This document shows positions 32,931 to 43,231 of a stretch of DNA of 64,000 nucleotides, piece after piece. The translations under genes and the position numbers were made by a program. The notes under the pieces were generated by a model. That model made no database searches. It was not told where the DNA came from and was given only the letters and a program-made list of their open reading frames with translations. The DNA lies in assembly GCA_021739635.1 (NCBI GenBank), contig JAIPBH010000014.1:1-64000 (forward strand), given 5' to 3'. Origin of the DNA: Flavobacteriaceae bacterium. Its GTDB lineage: Bacteria > Bacteroidota > Bacteroidia > Flavobacteriales > Flavobacteriaceae. Numbering within the stretch: position 1 is the stretch's first letter; every line of letters starts with the position of its first letter.

Positions 32931-35357
32931 TTATCTAAGTTCTGCTCCAAGTTCTTTTTCAAAGTTTACTTGAAGTGATTTCATTATTTTTTCTATTTGA
33001 TTATCAGTTAGCGTTTTATTTTCGTCTTGTAATGTAAAACTAACAGCATAACTTTTCTTTCCTTGTGGTAAATTTTTACCTTGATACACATCAAATAAAC
33101 TTACTTTTTTAAGTAATTGTTTTTCTGTTTTATTAGCAATGCTGTGAATATCTTTAAAGCTTACTTTGTCATCTAATAATAAGGCAAAATCCCTGCGAAC
33201 TTCAGGATATTTAGAAATGCCTTTAAATGTTATTTTATTACGTTTTACTATATCAAGAATGATTTCCCAATTAAAATCAGAAAAAACAACTTCTTGTGAG
33301 ATATCAAAATGCTTTAAAATTGGTTTTTTTATTAACCCAAAGTCAACAAGTTTCATTTTTCCTAAACTTAATTCTAATCCTTCACTAAATAAATCGCTGC
33401 TTGTTGGAGTTTCTTGAACTCTTGTAATGCCTAAGCGTTCTAAAATGGCATAAATAATGCCTTTCATAAAGAAGAAATCACTTTTTTTATTTGCTGATAT
33501 CCAAGTATCATTATTCTGATTTCCTGAAGCAAATAGAGTTAAATGTTTATGTTCTTCACGGGTATTCTCAAAATTATGATATGTTTTACCAAATTCAAAT
33601 AATTTTAAATCCAAACGTTTACGGTTTAAATTATAAGAAACAGCTTCTAAACCTGAAAAAAGCAAAGATTGTCTTAAAACGGATAAATCATTACTTAAAG
33701 GGTTTAAAATGGTTACATTATGTGCTTCTTTTAATTGTTCACTTAGTGAAATATAGTTTGGAGTAGTTAATGAGTTTGCTAAAATTTCAAAAAATCCTTG
33801 TGTTAATAATTGGTTTCCAACTATATTTTGAATTTTATGGTCTTCAAATTTTGATGAACTTGAAATAGAAGCATTTAATTTTTCAGTGGTATTTATATTA
33901 TTGTATCCATATACTCTTAAAATTTCTTCAATAATATCTGCTTCTCTTTGAACATCGTTTCTATAAGAAGGAACCGTTAAACCTAAACCGGTTTCAGTAA
34001 CATTATTTATTTTAATTTCTAAAGATGTTAAAATACGTTTGATGATATCTCTAGGAATTTCTTCACCAATTAGTTTTTTTGCATTATCAAAACTTAATCT
34101 AACTTGAAAATCTTCAATTTTGTGAGGATAGATATCTAATATATCACTAGAAATTTCTCCACCAGCAATATCTTGAATTAAAATCGCGGCGCGTTTTAAA
34201 GCTAATTCAGTCATATTAGGGTCAATACCACGTTCAAACCTAAAGGATGCATCGGTGTTTAATCCGTGTCTTTTTGCAGATTTACGAATGCTAACAGGAT
34301 TGAAATAAGCACTTTCTAAAAAGATGCTCGTTGTAGATTCTGATACACCAGAATGTAATCCGCCAAAAACGCCAGCAATACACATGGGTTTTTCGGCATC
34401 ACAAATCATTAAGTCTTCATCAGATAAGCTACGTTCAACACCATCAAGTGTTGTAAATTTAGTGCCAGCTTCAACAGTTTTAACTTCAATTTTGTTTCCT
34501 TTAATTTTTACGGCATCAAAAGCATGCAGTGGTTGCCCTAAATCATGTAGCACATAGTTTGTGGCATCAACAATATTATTTATAGGATTAAGGCCTATGG
34601 CTTTTAAACGGTGTTGAAGCCATTCTGGAGAACTTTCTACTTTAATTCCAGAAATAGTAACTCCACAGTACCTAGGTGCTAATTCTTTATTTTTTACATC
34701 CACATCAATTTTTAATAATCTATTGTCAACATGAAAGGCGCTTACTGATGGTGTAATGAGTTCAAGCGATATGTTTTTTTGAAGTAAACCGGCTTTTAAA
34801 TCTCTTGCGGTTCCCAAATGGCTCATGGCATCTGCTCTGTTTGGAGTTAATCCTATTTCAAAAACATAATCATTTTCAACTTTAAAAACTGTAGAGGCTA
34901 ACGTTCCAATGGGAATATCATCATCTAAAATCATAATACCATCATGCGATGTTCCTAAGCCTAGCTCATCTTCTGCACAAATCATTCCATGACTATCTTC
35001 CCCACGAATTTTACCTTTTTTAATAGTCCAAGCTTCACCTTCGGCAGAATATAAGGTTGTTCCAATGGTTGCAACAGGCACTTTTTGTCCGGCAGCTACA
35101 TTGGGTGCTCCGCAAACTATTTGTAATGGTTCGCTTGCTCCAATATCAACGGTTGTTAATTTTAATTTATCTGCATTTGGATGTTGAACACAGGTTAAAA
35201 CTTTTCCAATTACAACGCCTTCCAAACCACCTTTTACAGATTGATAAGCTTCTATACCTTCAACTTCTAATCCTAAATCTGTAAGTAATTCTCCTGTTTG
35301 TTCTGGAGACCAATCAATCTTTATAAATTGTTTTAACCAATTATATGAAATCTTCAT
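32931..35357 (-). CDS. pheT: Phenylalanyl-tRNA synthetase beta subunit
   Basis: 808 residues, full length. The N-terminal tRNA-binding (EMAP-like) domain is followed by the B3/B4 editing domain, B5 (SFDNAKKLIGEEIPRD, VPSYRNDVQREADIIEEILRVYGY), the catalytic-like core and the C-terminal FDX-ACB domain (SKYPEVRRDFALLLDDKVSF and YQGKNLPQGKKSYAVSFTLQ). It charges tRNA-Phe together with PheS, which is not in this window. Confidence 0.97.
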   Translation of the reverse strand: MKISYNWLKQFIKIDWSPEQTGELLTDLGLEVEGIEAYQSVKGGLEGVVIGKVLTCVQHPNADKLKLTTVDIGASEPLQIVCGAPNVAAGQKVPVATIGTTLYSAEGEAWTIKKGKIRGEDSHGMICAEDELGLGTSHDGIMILDDDIPIGTLASTVFKVENDYVFEIGLTPNRADAMSHLGTARDLKAGLLQKNISLELITPSVSAFHVDNRLLKIDVDVKNKELAPRYCGVTISGIKVESSPEWLQHRLKAIGLNPINNIVDATNYVLHDLGQPLHAFDAVKIKGNKIEVKTVEAGTKFTTLDGVERSLSDEDLMICDAEKPMCIAGVFGGLHSGVSESTTSIFLESAYFNPVSIRKSAKRHGLNTDASFRFERGIDPNMTELALKRAAILIQDIAGGEISSDILDIYPHKIEDFQVRLSFDNAKKLIGEEIPRDIIKRILTSLEIKINNVTETGLGLTVPSYRNDVQREADIIEEILRVYGYNNINTTEKLNASISSSSKFEDHKIQNIVGNQLLTQGFFEILANSLTTPNYISLSEQLKEAHNVTILNPLSNDLSVLRQSLLFSGLEAVSYNLNRKRLDLKLFEFGKTYHNFENTREEHKHLTLFASGNQNNDTWISANKKSDFFFMKGIIYAILERLGITRVQETPTSSDLFSEGLELSLGKMKLVDFGLIKKPILKHFDISQEVVFSDFNWEIILDIVKRNKITFKGISKYPEVRRDFALLLDDKVSFKDIHSIANKTEKQLLKKVSLFDVYQGKNLPQGKKSYAVSFTLQDENKTLTDNQIEKIMKSLQVNFEKELGAELR

Positions 35358-35467
35358 AAATGCTTTTCTATATTAATTTTGCAAAGATAAAGTATTGAAG
35401 TTATCATTCAAACAATGGGCTGTTTTTTGTATGATGCTTTTATGATATAAATTGAATTGAGTAGTTT

Positions 35468-37570
35468 TTAGCTAATATAATTCCAAATATTTTTGTATTT
35501 ACTTAGCTGCTTATAGGTTTCTAAGAACACTTTATTTTGATTTTGGATTAATGCTGGATCATCATTTAAGATTTTTTTAGCATGATATCTGGCTAATTGT
35601 AATATGTCTTTATCTTTTATAATATCTGCTATTTTTAAATTTAAAACACCGCTTTGTTGTGTTCCCATAAGGTCGCCTGGTCCGCGTAATTTTAAATCTA
35701 CTTCAGCAATTTCAAAACCATCATTGGTACTTACCATAGTTTGTAATCTGGTTTTACTATCATCACTAAGTTTATGGCTTGTCATTAAAATACAATAACT
35801 TTGTTCAGCGCCACGACCAACACGGCCGCGTAATTGATGTAATTGTGATAAACCAAACCGTTCAGCACTTTCAATAATCATAACTGAGGCATTTGGTACA
35901 TTAACACCAACTTCAATAACCGTAGTGGCCACCATGATTTGTGTTTCTCCTTTAATAAAACGTTGCATTTCATAATCTTTATCTGCAGGTTTCATTTTTC
36001 CATGTACAATGGATATTTGATAATTTGGTAACGGAAAATCTCTTGCAATACTTTCATAACCATCCATTAAATCTTTATAGTCCATTGCAGAACTTTCTTG
36101 AATTAATGGATATACTATATAAATCTGTCTGCCTTTTGAAATTTCATCTCTGATGAATTTAAAAACTTGAAGTCGGTTTTTATCATAACGATGTACCGTT
36201 TTAATTGACTTCCTTCCTGGTGGTAATTCGTCAATAACAGAGATGTCTAAATCACCATAAACAGACATGGCTAAGGTGCGTGGAATAGGAGTAGCTGTCA
36301 TGACCAAAACGTGTGGAGGCGATTCGTTTTTGTGCCATAATTTACTGCGTTGAGCAACGCCAAAACGATGCTGCTCATCAATAATTGCAAGACCTAAATT
36401 TTTAAATTGAACCTTACTTTCAAGTAAGGCATGTGTTCCAATTAAGATGTTTAATTCACCATTTTCTAAAGATTCATGAATCTTGTTTCTTGCTGAAGTT
36501 TTAGTTGAACCAGTTAATATTGAAATATAGATATTCAACTGTTTACATAAAGCATATAATCCATTATAGTGTTGTACTGACAAAATTTCAGTCGGAGCCA
36601 TTAAACAGGCTTGAAAACCGTTGTCAAGCGCTATTAACATTGACATTAGCGCAACTATGGTTTTGCCTGAACCAACATCGCCTTGTAATAACCTGTTCAT
36701 TTGTGCATTGCTACCTAAATCTGCTCTAATTTCTTTAATAACTCGTTTCTGAGCATTGGTTAATTCAAAGGGTAAATGCTCTTTAAAAAAAGTATTAAAT
36801 AGGTTTCCAACTTTAGTAAACGGAAAGCCTTTAATCTTTGATTTATGAATTAAATTTTTAATGATTAATTGCAGTTGTATATAAAAGAGTTCTTCAAATT
36901 TTAAGCGAAATTGTGCACGAGCTAAAAGCTCTTGATTTTTTGGAAAATGTACATTAAAAAGAGCTTCGCTTTTTTCTAGTAATTTTAATTCTTTCAATAA
37001 ATCATTGGAAATGGTTTCATTAAATCTGCCATTTGTTTCTAAAAACAGTTGTTGCATGATTTTTATAATCACACGGTTTGTAATTCCTTTATTGGTAAGT
37101 TTTTCTGTTGAAGGATATACAGGTTGCATCACCGATTGAAGATTTTTTTGATGCTCTTCAAGAAATTCCATTTCTGGATGTGGCATATTAAATTTGCCAT
37201 TAAACCAGTTAGTTCGTCCAAAAACCACATAAGTCTTATTAAGTTTCAGTCCTTCTCTAATCCATTTATGGCCTCTAAACCAAACAAGTTCCATAGCGCC
37301 AGAATCATCTTTAAAAGTGGCTACAAGACGTTTTGATCTACCTTCACCAACTTCTTCTAGCTTTACAATGGCTCCAATAATTTGCACATCAGCATTATTA
37401 CGTTGTAGTTGGCTTATTTTGTAATAATGGGTTCTGTCAATATATCTATTAGGAAATAAATTAATTAAATCTTGATATGTATGAATACCCAATTCCTTAC
37501 GCATCAAATCTGCCCGATTTGGTCCAACGCCTTTTAAATAGTCTATAGGAGTTTGAAGAGTTGTATTCAT
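35468..37570 (-). CDS. recG: ATP-dependent DNA helicase RecG
   Basis: 700 residues. N-terminal wedge/OB domain (TPIDYLKGVGPNRADLM...), Walker A RLLQGDVGSGKTIVAL (about 290-305), the DEQHRFGVAQR motif II, TATPIPRTLAM motif III, and C-terminal VATTVIEVGVNVPNASVMIIESAERFGLSQLHQLRGRVGRG. It remodels stalled replication forks and Holliday-type junctions. Monocistronic, 110 bases upstream of pheT. Confidence 0.97.
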   Translation of the reverse strand: MNTTLQTPIDYLKGVGPNRADLMRKELGIHTYQDLINLFPNRYIDRTHYYKISQLQRNNADVQIIGAIVKLEEVGEGRSKRLVATFKDDSGAMELVWFRGHKWIREGLKLNKTYVVFGRTNWFNGKFNMPHPEMEFLEEHQKNLQSVMQPVYPSTEKLTNKGITNRVIIKIMQQLFLETNGRFNETISNDLLKELKLLEKSEALFNVHFPKNQELLARAQFRLKFEELFYIQLQLIIKNLIHKSKIKGFPFTKVGNLFNTFFKEHLPFELTNAQKRVIKEIRADLGSNAQMNRLLQGDVGSGKTIVALMSMLIALDNGFQACLMAPTEILSVQHYNGLYALCKQLNIYISILTGSTKTSARNKIHESLENGELNILIGTHALLESKVQFKNLGLAIIDEQHRFGVAQRSKLWHKNESPPHVLVMTATPIPRTLAMSVYGDLDISVIDELPPGRKSIKTVHRYDKNRLQVFKFIRDEISKGRQIYIVYPLIQESSAMDYKDLMDGYESIARDFPLPNYQISIVHGKMKPADKDYEMQRFIKGETQIMVATTVIEVGVNVPNASVMIIESAERFGLSQLHQLRGRVGRGAEQSYCILMTSHKLSDDSKTRLQTMVSTNDGFEIAEVDLKLRGPGDLMGTQQSGVLNLKIADIIKDKDILQLARYHAKKILNDDPALIQNQNKVFLETYKQLSKYKNIWNYIS

Positions 37571-37713
37571 GAAACTAAAATAATTCTTTTGTTAGTATTA
37601 ACATACTGAATTTTGAATTCAAATTTATTAAATTCTTAATATCTACTTTGATTTTGAATATTTTTATTGATAATAAAGATTTCTTTTTAAAAATTATTTA
37701 AAACAATCAAAAA

Positions 37714-37747
37714 TTTGTTATTAATTCTATCGCAATAGCTAAATTTG
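37714..37747 (+). promoter_or_regulatory. Promoter of the PHP-ACT gene
   Basis: TTTG at 37714-37717, 22 bases, then TAAATTTG at 37740-37747; the ATG follows at 37782. Confidence 0.6.
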
Positions 37748-37781
37748 GCATTTAAAAAGCATAATTTATAGCATTTAATTG

Positions 37782-39470
37782 ATGAGAAAACTCAACGAAT
37801 TTATTTGGGAAACACATGGTATTCACGCTGGTACAGAGCAAGACCATGTAAAGCATGGCATTGATAGATTAGAGGATATTGTTGATAAAGCAATAGAAGC
37901 AAAACACCCAAGTATTACCTTTATAATTCATTCACCTAGACTAACTAGTTTCCGTTATATTGCTGAAAGAGATACTAATGTAAAGTTTATTAGAGGAAAT
38001 AAATCATATTTAAATTATCCAAAGCGTATTGCTAACCTTCGTAAAAAATATGAAGGTCAAATAAACATTAAGTATGGTGTTGAATTAGAATGGATGGGAC
38101 CTGATTTAGGGTTGCAATGGAGTCGTTCAAAAATATTTCAAGCAGAAGATGCCGATTATGTTATTGGTTCAGTGCATTTTGCGCCTGAAGGATTGCCTTA
38201 TGATGGTACTAAAGAAGAAGCTCTTGAATTATTAAAAATAAGAGGTAGTTTAGAGGCTTATTGGGATGGGTATTTTAATGAAATGATTCAAATGATTGAA
38301 TGTTTTGGTGATATGATTCAAATTATTGGACATATAGATTTACCAAAACTAAATGTAGATATGCCTGAAGCGTTGGTGAATTTTGAAACAAGCTCACATC
38401 CTTTAGCTAATAAGTTTAGAACGCTTTTAGAATTAATTGCCGACCGTAATCTATCTTTAGATGTGAATATGGCTGGAAAATTTAAAGGAGTTGGAGTTTA
38501 TCCAATTCAAAGTATATTACGCAGAGCCAATGAACTTCAAATTCCTGTTTGTGTAGGAACAGATACGCATCATGTACATTATTACGGATTAAATTTTAAA
38601 GAAAGTTTAGAGTATATCCATGAGGCTGGTTATGAAAGTTATGTAAGTTATTCAAAATTAATTCCAGAAAATCGTACCATTTTTGATGATCACGATTTAA
38701 AAGTAAAATACACAGTTTTAAATAAAGGTATTGAATTATTAAACCAAAGATTAGACGATGCTCATAGAAGAATTATTCCAGATTTTTCTTTTGGCGGCAC
38801 TTTTTCAGAATTTGTAGACATTTATAAAAATGCTACAGGTATGGGCGATTATAACGCCATTAGAATTAGAAAATGGGGCAAGTCTATTACCGTTACTAAT
38901 GAGATTCCTAAAACATCAAATAATAAAGTAAACGGACTGTTTTCTGAACACTTAGATGAACCAGGAGTGATTTCTTCACTTTTTAATACATTAGCTTCTG
39001 AAGGAATTAATGTGGAAACAGCAAGGTTAAAGTCTAATAATGACGGAACAGCTAGTGCTTTCTTATCTATTGAAGGTGATAATGAAAACATTAAAAGTGC
39101 TATTGATTTTATTCATGGAACCGATGCAGGGCTTTTTGCAAAATTAACGTATCAAGAAAATGCTGACTTGCCAAATTATCACAGAGAAGGTGTATATTTA
39201 TTGGAAATGGATGGTGTAGAATTAAATTTAGCATTAAGTGAAAAAGTAATTCTTACCAAACATCATAATGCTCCTGGAGTTTTATTAATTCTGCTTTCTG
39301 CTTTAGCTTCTAAACATATAAACATTATAGATTTAAGACTAGGAAACCTAAATAACATTGGGTATTCAGCTCTTGCAATTGATGGTGATAGTCATGTCAT
39401 TAAAAATTTGCTAACTAAATTAGGCGACCAATACTATGAAGCAAATTTAATTGAATTTCATAGCATGTAA
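37782..39470 (+). CDS. PHP-domain phosphoesterase fused to C-terminal ACT-like domains
   Basis: The ATG at 37782 gives 562 residues. The PHP metal ligands are present: THGIHAGTEQ near residue 12, IKYGVELEW (glutamate), IGSVHFAPE, IGHIDLPK and VCVGTDTHHVHYYG, covering residues 1 to about 300. After a linker, two ACT-like modules occur (EHLDEPGVISSLFNTLASEGINV at about 385-410; HHNAPGVLLILLSALASKHINI at about 490-512). The PHP part resembles histidinol-phosphatase; the ACT parts suggest amino-acid feedback control. The substrate is unproven. Confidence 0.85.
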   Translation: MRKLNEFIWETHGIHAGTEQDHVKHGIDRLEDIVDKAIEAKHPSITFIIHSPRLTSFRYIAERDTNVKFIRGNKSYLNYPKRIANLRKKYEGQINIKYGVELEWMGPDLGLQWSRSKIFQAEDADYVIGSVHFAPEGLPYDGTKEEALELLKIRGSLEAYWDGYFNEMIQMIECFGDMIQIIGHIDLPKLNVDMPEALVNFETSSHPLANKFRTLLELIADRNLSLDVNMAGKFKGVGVYPIQSILRRANELQIPVCVGTDTHHVHYYGLNFKESLEYIHEAGYESYVSYSKLIPENRTIFDDHDLKVKYTVLNKGIELLNQRLDDAHRRIIPDFSFGGTFSEFVDIYKNATGMGDYNAIRIRKWGKSITVTNEIPKTSNNKVNGLFSEHLDEPGVISSLFNTLASEGINVETARLKSNNDGTASAFLSIEGDNENIKSAIDFIHGTDAGLFAKLTYQENADLPNYHREGVYLLEMDGVELNLALSEKVILTKHHNAPGVLLILLSALASKHINIIDLRLGNLNNIGYSALAIDGDSHVIKNLLTKLGDQYYEANLIEFHSM

Positions 39471-39502
39471 TTCTTTAAAAAAAAATTCTCAAAATAATTT
39501 AA

Positions 39503-39547
39503 ACTTAAAATGGCAAGTTTTTCTAAATGCCATTTTAAGTTTTTTTT
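39503..39547 (+). terminator. Terminator after the PHP-ACT gene
   Basis: ACTTAAAATGGCA and TGCCATTTTAAGT make a perfect 13-base stem with a 12-base loop, followed by seven T. Confidence 0.85.
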
Positions 39548-39571
39548 ATTTAAAGTTTGTTATATTCACTT

Positions 39572-41536
39572 ATGAAACTTAAGCAAACACTTTTCTTTTT
39601 ATTTATAGCTTCTTTTGCGTTTTCACAACAAACTAATTATGTTGATTTTAAAACGGCAAAAGCCAATATAGTTTTTGGTGATTTATCAAGTAAAGAAGTT
39701 TACGGAACAATTTTATATGAATTTGAAATTTTAAAAAAAACAGATTCTGTTTTTATTGATGCCAATGGGTTTCAAAACATTCATTACATGTTAGATGGAA
39801 CATATTCAGACAGCTTGTATAATGGAAAACAATTGATTGTAAAATATCCATTTAAAGCAAATACTTCTCATAAATTAAATATAATATGGAAAACAATTCC
39901 TAAAAAAACCATGTATTTTATTGATTGGGAAAATGAAGATGGAAATAAGCAAATCTGGACACAAGGTCAAGGAAAATACACGAGCAATTGGCTGCCAAGT
40001 TTTGATGACATGAATGAAAAAGTTGAGTTTGATTTAACCATTTCATTCAATAAAAACTATGAAGTTATTGCTAATGGAAAATTAACAAATAAACAAATCA
40101 ACGACTCAACGGCAACTTGGCATTACGATATGCAAAAGCCTATGGCGAGTTATTTACTGGCATTAGCTATTGGGAATTATCATAAAAAAGTAGAAATTTC
40201 TAAAAGTGGCATTCCTTTAGAAATGTATTATTATCCTAAAGATTCCAATAAAGTTGAACCCACATATCGTTACACTAAACATATTTTTGATTTTTTTGAA
40301 GAAGAAATTGGCTTTTCTTATCCATGGCAAAATTACAAGCAAGTGCCTATGAAAGATTTTTTGTATGCTGGTATGGAAAACACGAGTACTACCATTTTTT
40401 CTGATGCTTTTGTTATTGATTCTATTGCTTTTAATGATAAAAATTATGTGAATGTAAATGCTCATGAACTGGCACATCAGTGGTTTGGTGATTTGGTAAC
40501 AGAAACATCAGGAACTCATCATTGGTTACAAGAAGGATTTGCAACGTATTATGCATTATTGGCTGAGAAAAACATTTTTGGAGATAATTATTACTATTGG
40601 GGACTATATGAATATGCTCAAGAATTATTAGTTCAAGATAAAGCAGGTGGAAGCACTTCTCTATTAGATTCGAAATCGAGTAGTACCACATTTTATAAAA
40701 AAGGTGCGTGGGTGTTGCATATGTTACGCGAAAAAGTAGGAGATGCTGCTTTTAAATCTGCTGTTAAAAACTATTTACAAAAATTTCAATTTAAAAATGT
40801 TGAGACTAATGACTTTATTGCGGAAGTTAAAAAATCTAGCGGTCAAGACTTGACTGATTTTGTTGATACATGGCTAAAATCAAGCATATTGCCTTATGAA
40901 AATATGATAGAAAATTTAAAGTTGGTTTCATCATCTATTACACAATATTTAAATTGTGATTGTAAAGCAACTCCTGAAGTATGTAAGGTGTTTTTATTAA
41001 ACCAAAACGATTCATTTTTTAAATCTAAAATTGTTGAAAGCCTAGGAAATAACATTTCAAAGTCAACATTCATTACTAATGACATTAAAGTTCGTCAGGC
41101 TATTGCTCAAAATTTAAACAAAATACCGTTAGAATTAAAAGAAGATTATGAATCGCTTTTAAACGATGCATCATACCTTACAAAAGAAATTGCTTTATAT
41201 AATTTATGGAAAAATTTTCCGGAAGACCGCGCTTTATATTTAGATAAAACAAAAGATATTGTTGGGTTCAATGATAAAAACGTAAGGGTTTTATGGTTGG
41301 CATTGGCTTTAAATACCCCAGGATTTGAATCTGGAAAGAATCAAACTTACTTTAACGAACTGATTGATTATACGGGTCCGAAATATGATTTCAACATACG
41401 AATTAATGCATTTCAATATTTGAATATGATGAAAGCATGTGATTCAAAATGTATTGAAAATCTAAACCAGGCAACAAATCATCACAACTGGCGATTTTCA
41501 AAATTCTCAAAAGACATGCTAAATAACTTGAATTAA
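39572..41536 (+). CDS. M1-family metallo-aminopeptidase (secreted)
   Basis: The ATG at 39572 gives 654 residues with a signal peptide (MKLKQTLFFLFIASFAFSQQ). Exopeptidase motif GMENTSTTIF, zinc motif HELAHQWFGD at 298-307 and third ligand Glu321 (WLQEGFATYY), spaced exactly 18 residues. It removes N-terminal residues from peptides outside the cytoplasm. The C-terminal part is helical, HEAT-like. A patatin-like gene follows 12 bases later, so they probably share a transcript. Confidence 0.95.
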   Translation: MKLKQTLFFLFIASFAFSQQTNYVDFKTAKANIVFGDLSSKEVYGTILYEFEILKKTDSVFIDANGFQNIHYMLDGTYSDSLYNGKQLIVKYPFKANTSHKLNIIWKTIPKKTMYFIDWENEDGNKQIWTQGQGKYTSNWLPSFDDMNEKVEFDLTISFNKNYEVIANGKLTNKQINDSTATWHYDMQKPMASYLLALAIGNYHKKVEISKSGIPLEMYYYPKDSNKVEPTYRYTKHIFDFFEEEIGFSYPWQNYKQVPMKDFLYAGMENTSTTIFSDAFVIDSIAFNDKNYVNVNAHELAHQWFGDLVTETSGTHHWLQEGFATYYALLAEKNIFGDNYYYWGLYEYAQELLVQDKAGGSTSLLDSKSSSTTFYKKGAWVLHMLREKVGDAAFKSAVKNYLQKFQFKNVETNDFIAEVKKSSGQDLTDFVDTWLKSSILPYENMIENLKLVSSSITQYLNCDCKATPEVCKVFLLNQNDSFFKSKIVESLGNNISKSTFITNDIKVRQAIAQNLNKIPLELKEDYESLLNDASYLTKEIALYNLWKNFPEDRALYLDKTKDIVGFNDKNVRVLWLALALNTPGFESGKNQTYFNELIDYTGPKYDFNIRINAFQYLNMMKACDSKCIENLNQATNHHNWRFSKFSKDMLNNLN

Positions 41537-41548
41537 AATTAATAAAAA

Positions 41549-42452
41549 ATGAATGCATTAGTAATTTCTGGTGGCGGTAGTAAAGGTGCATTTGCTGGAG
41601 GCGTTGCACAATATCTTATTCAAGAATTAAAACGAGATTATCAGTTGTTTTTAGGTACTTCAACAGGTAGTTTATTAGTGTCTCATTTGGCTTTAAATGA
41701 AATAGACAAAATCAAATCAGTCTATACCAATGTTAATAATAATAGCATTTTTAATGTGTGTCCGTTTACAATTAAAGAAAAACATGGCACAGAAAATATA
41801 GCAATCAATCACTTAAATGTGGTTTTAAATTTTTTAAAAGGAAGCAAAACTTTTGGGGAAAGCTATAATTTGAAAAAACTTATACAAAAAACCTTAACAG
41901 AGGACGAATTTTCGTGCTTAAAAAACGCTTCAAAAGATATTATTGTTACGGTTTCTAATTTGTCGTTAAATCAAGTAGAATATAAGTGTTTAAGGGATTT
42001 TGATTATGAAGAATTTGTAGATTGGATATGGATTTCTTGTAATTACACACCTTTTATGACCTTAGTTAAAAAAAAACGGTTGCGGATATGCCGATGGAGG
42101 ATTAGGCAGTATGGTGCCAATTGAAGAAGCTATTAGTAGAGGCGTCACTGAGGTTGATGCTATTATTTTGCAAACCGAAGTTACTCAATATAACAGAATG
42201 CCATCAAGAAACTCGTTCTCTTTGTTAACAAACATGTTTGGATTTATGTTAGATAGAATTGAATCTCAAAATTTTAAAATAGGGAAATATGTTGCCACTA
42301 ATAATGATGCTATAATCAATTTTTATTACGCGCCAACAGTTTTAACCACCAATTCATTAATTTTTAATAAAGAAAAAATGACCAAATGGTGGCAAAGTGG
42401 TTATAATTTTGCAAAATCAAAAAACCAAGAAATAAGTGCACTTGAAATGTAA
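41549..42452 (+). pseudogene. Patatin-like phospholipase, frame disrupted at an A9 run
   Basis: Part one (from 41549) has the oxyanion motif GGGSKGAFAGG (8-18) and the nucleophile GTSTG (Ser38). It derails after VKKK at nine consecutive A (42068-42076). With eight A the frame would continue NGCGYADGGLGSMVPIEEA, restoring the catalytic Asp of the DGG motif, then run to 42452 (about 300 residues). The intact product would be an esterase/phospholipase. Either a mutation, a read error, or slippage at A9 that yields some full product. Confidence 0.8.
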
Positions 42453-42493
42453 TTTAAATTTTAATTAAGAAGTTCAAATAATAACTATTAAAC

Positions 42494-43015
42494 TTAGTAT
42501 AAGTCACTTACTTCTTCTTTTATAAAAGATAAAGCAGCATCACTAGGTGCTCTTCTTTCCATCATTTCTGTTAAAATAACTTCTCTTAATTTATCGGCCG
42601 AGGTTGTTTTTTCTAACAAACTAGCCTTTCTAATTAATTGTATGGTGGCATTTTTTGCCGTTGAAATAATATTCCAACACTTATCTGTAACATAGATTTG
42701 TTGTGATAAATTATGTTCAAATTCTTGTTCAATTGTTTCAATAAGTAATGCTTCGTAAGATTCTTTATTAGAGGTGTTTGGACTTATTCTTATTAGCATT
42801 TTTGATGGTGTAATTCGTTCTAAAAAAATAGTCATTCGCTCATAGGCTTGAAGACGTAATGGTAGTATATTAACCTGCATATCTTTTTTTAATAAAAAGC
42901 GTCTTCTTCCATCTTCATTCTTTGTATGCTCTTTAAAAAAATAATAAGCAATTAGTCCGGTTATTAATGATGGGATTGTATAAAAAAACAAATCAATAAT
43001 ACGTTCAGTTTCCAT
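42494..43015 (-). CDS. Membrane-anchored hypothetical protein (DUF7935-like)
   Basis: 173 residues. One N-terminal membrane helix (IIDLFFYTIPSLITGLIAYYFF) and a cytoplasmic helical domain (ILPLRLQAYERMTIFLERITPSKMLIR, ESYEALLIETIEQEFEHNLSQQIYV). It appears to be a conserved flavobacterial family without known function. Convergent with the patatin gene and divergent from uvrD. Confidence 0.78.
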   Translation of the reverse strand: METERIIDLFFYTIPSLITGLIAYYFFKEHTKNEDGRRRFLLKKDMQVNILPLRLQAYERMTIFLERITPSKMLIRISPNTSNKESYEALLIETIEQEFEHNLSQQIYVTDKCWNIISTAKNATIQLIRKASLLEKTTSADKLREVILTEMMERRAPSDAALSFIKEEVSDLY

Positions 43016-43231
43016 AAATAAAGGGTTTAATTTTTATTTTTATTAAGCTCCAAATATACACAAACTTTTAAATGACACGTGTAAAAAGTGTATTTCTAAT
43101 GCTTATAAATAAACACTAAATTATTAATTGTGGTTTTTATAAAAATCTCCTCAATTGTTTATAATTTTTAATAAAACTCCTTAATTAAACGCACAACAAT
43201 GGTTATTTTCACACAGTAAATAAAAAGTAGT

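Noticed and set aside
33491-33766. 91-codon plus-strand ORF within pheT
   Set aside because: Antisense shadow with no start context; pheT is continuous and conserved.
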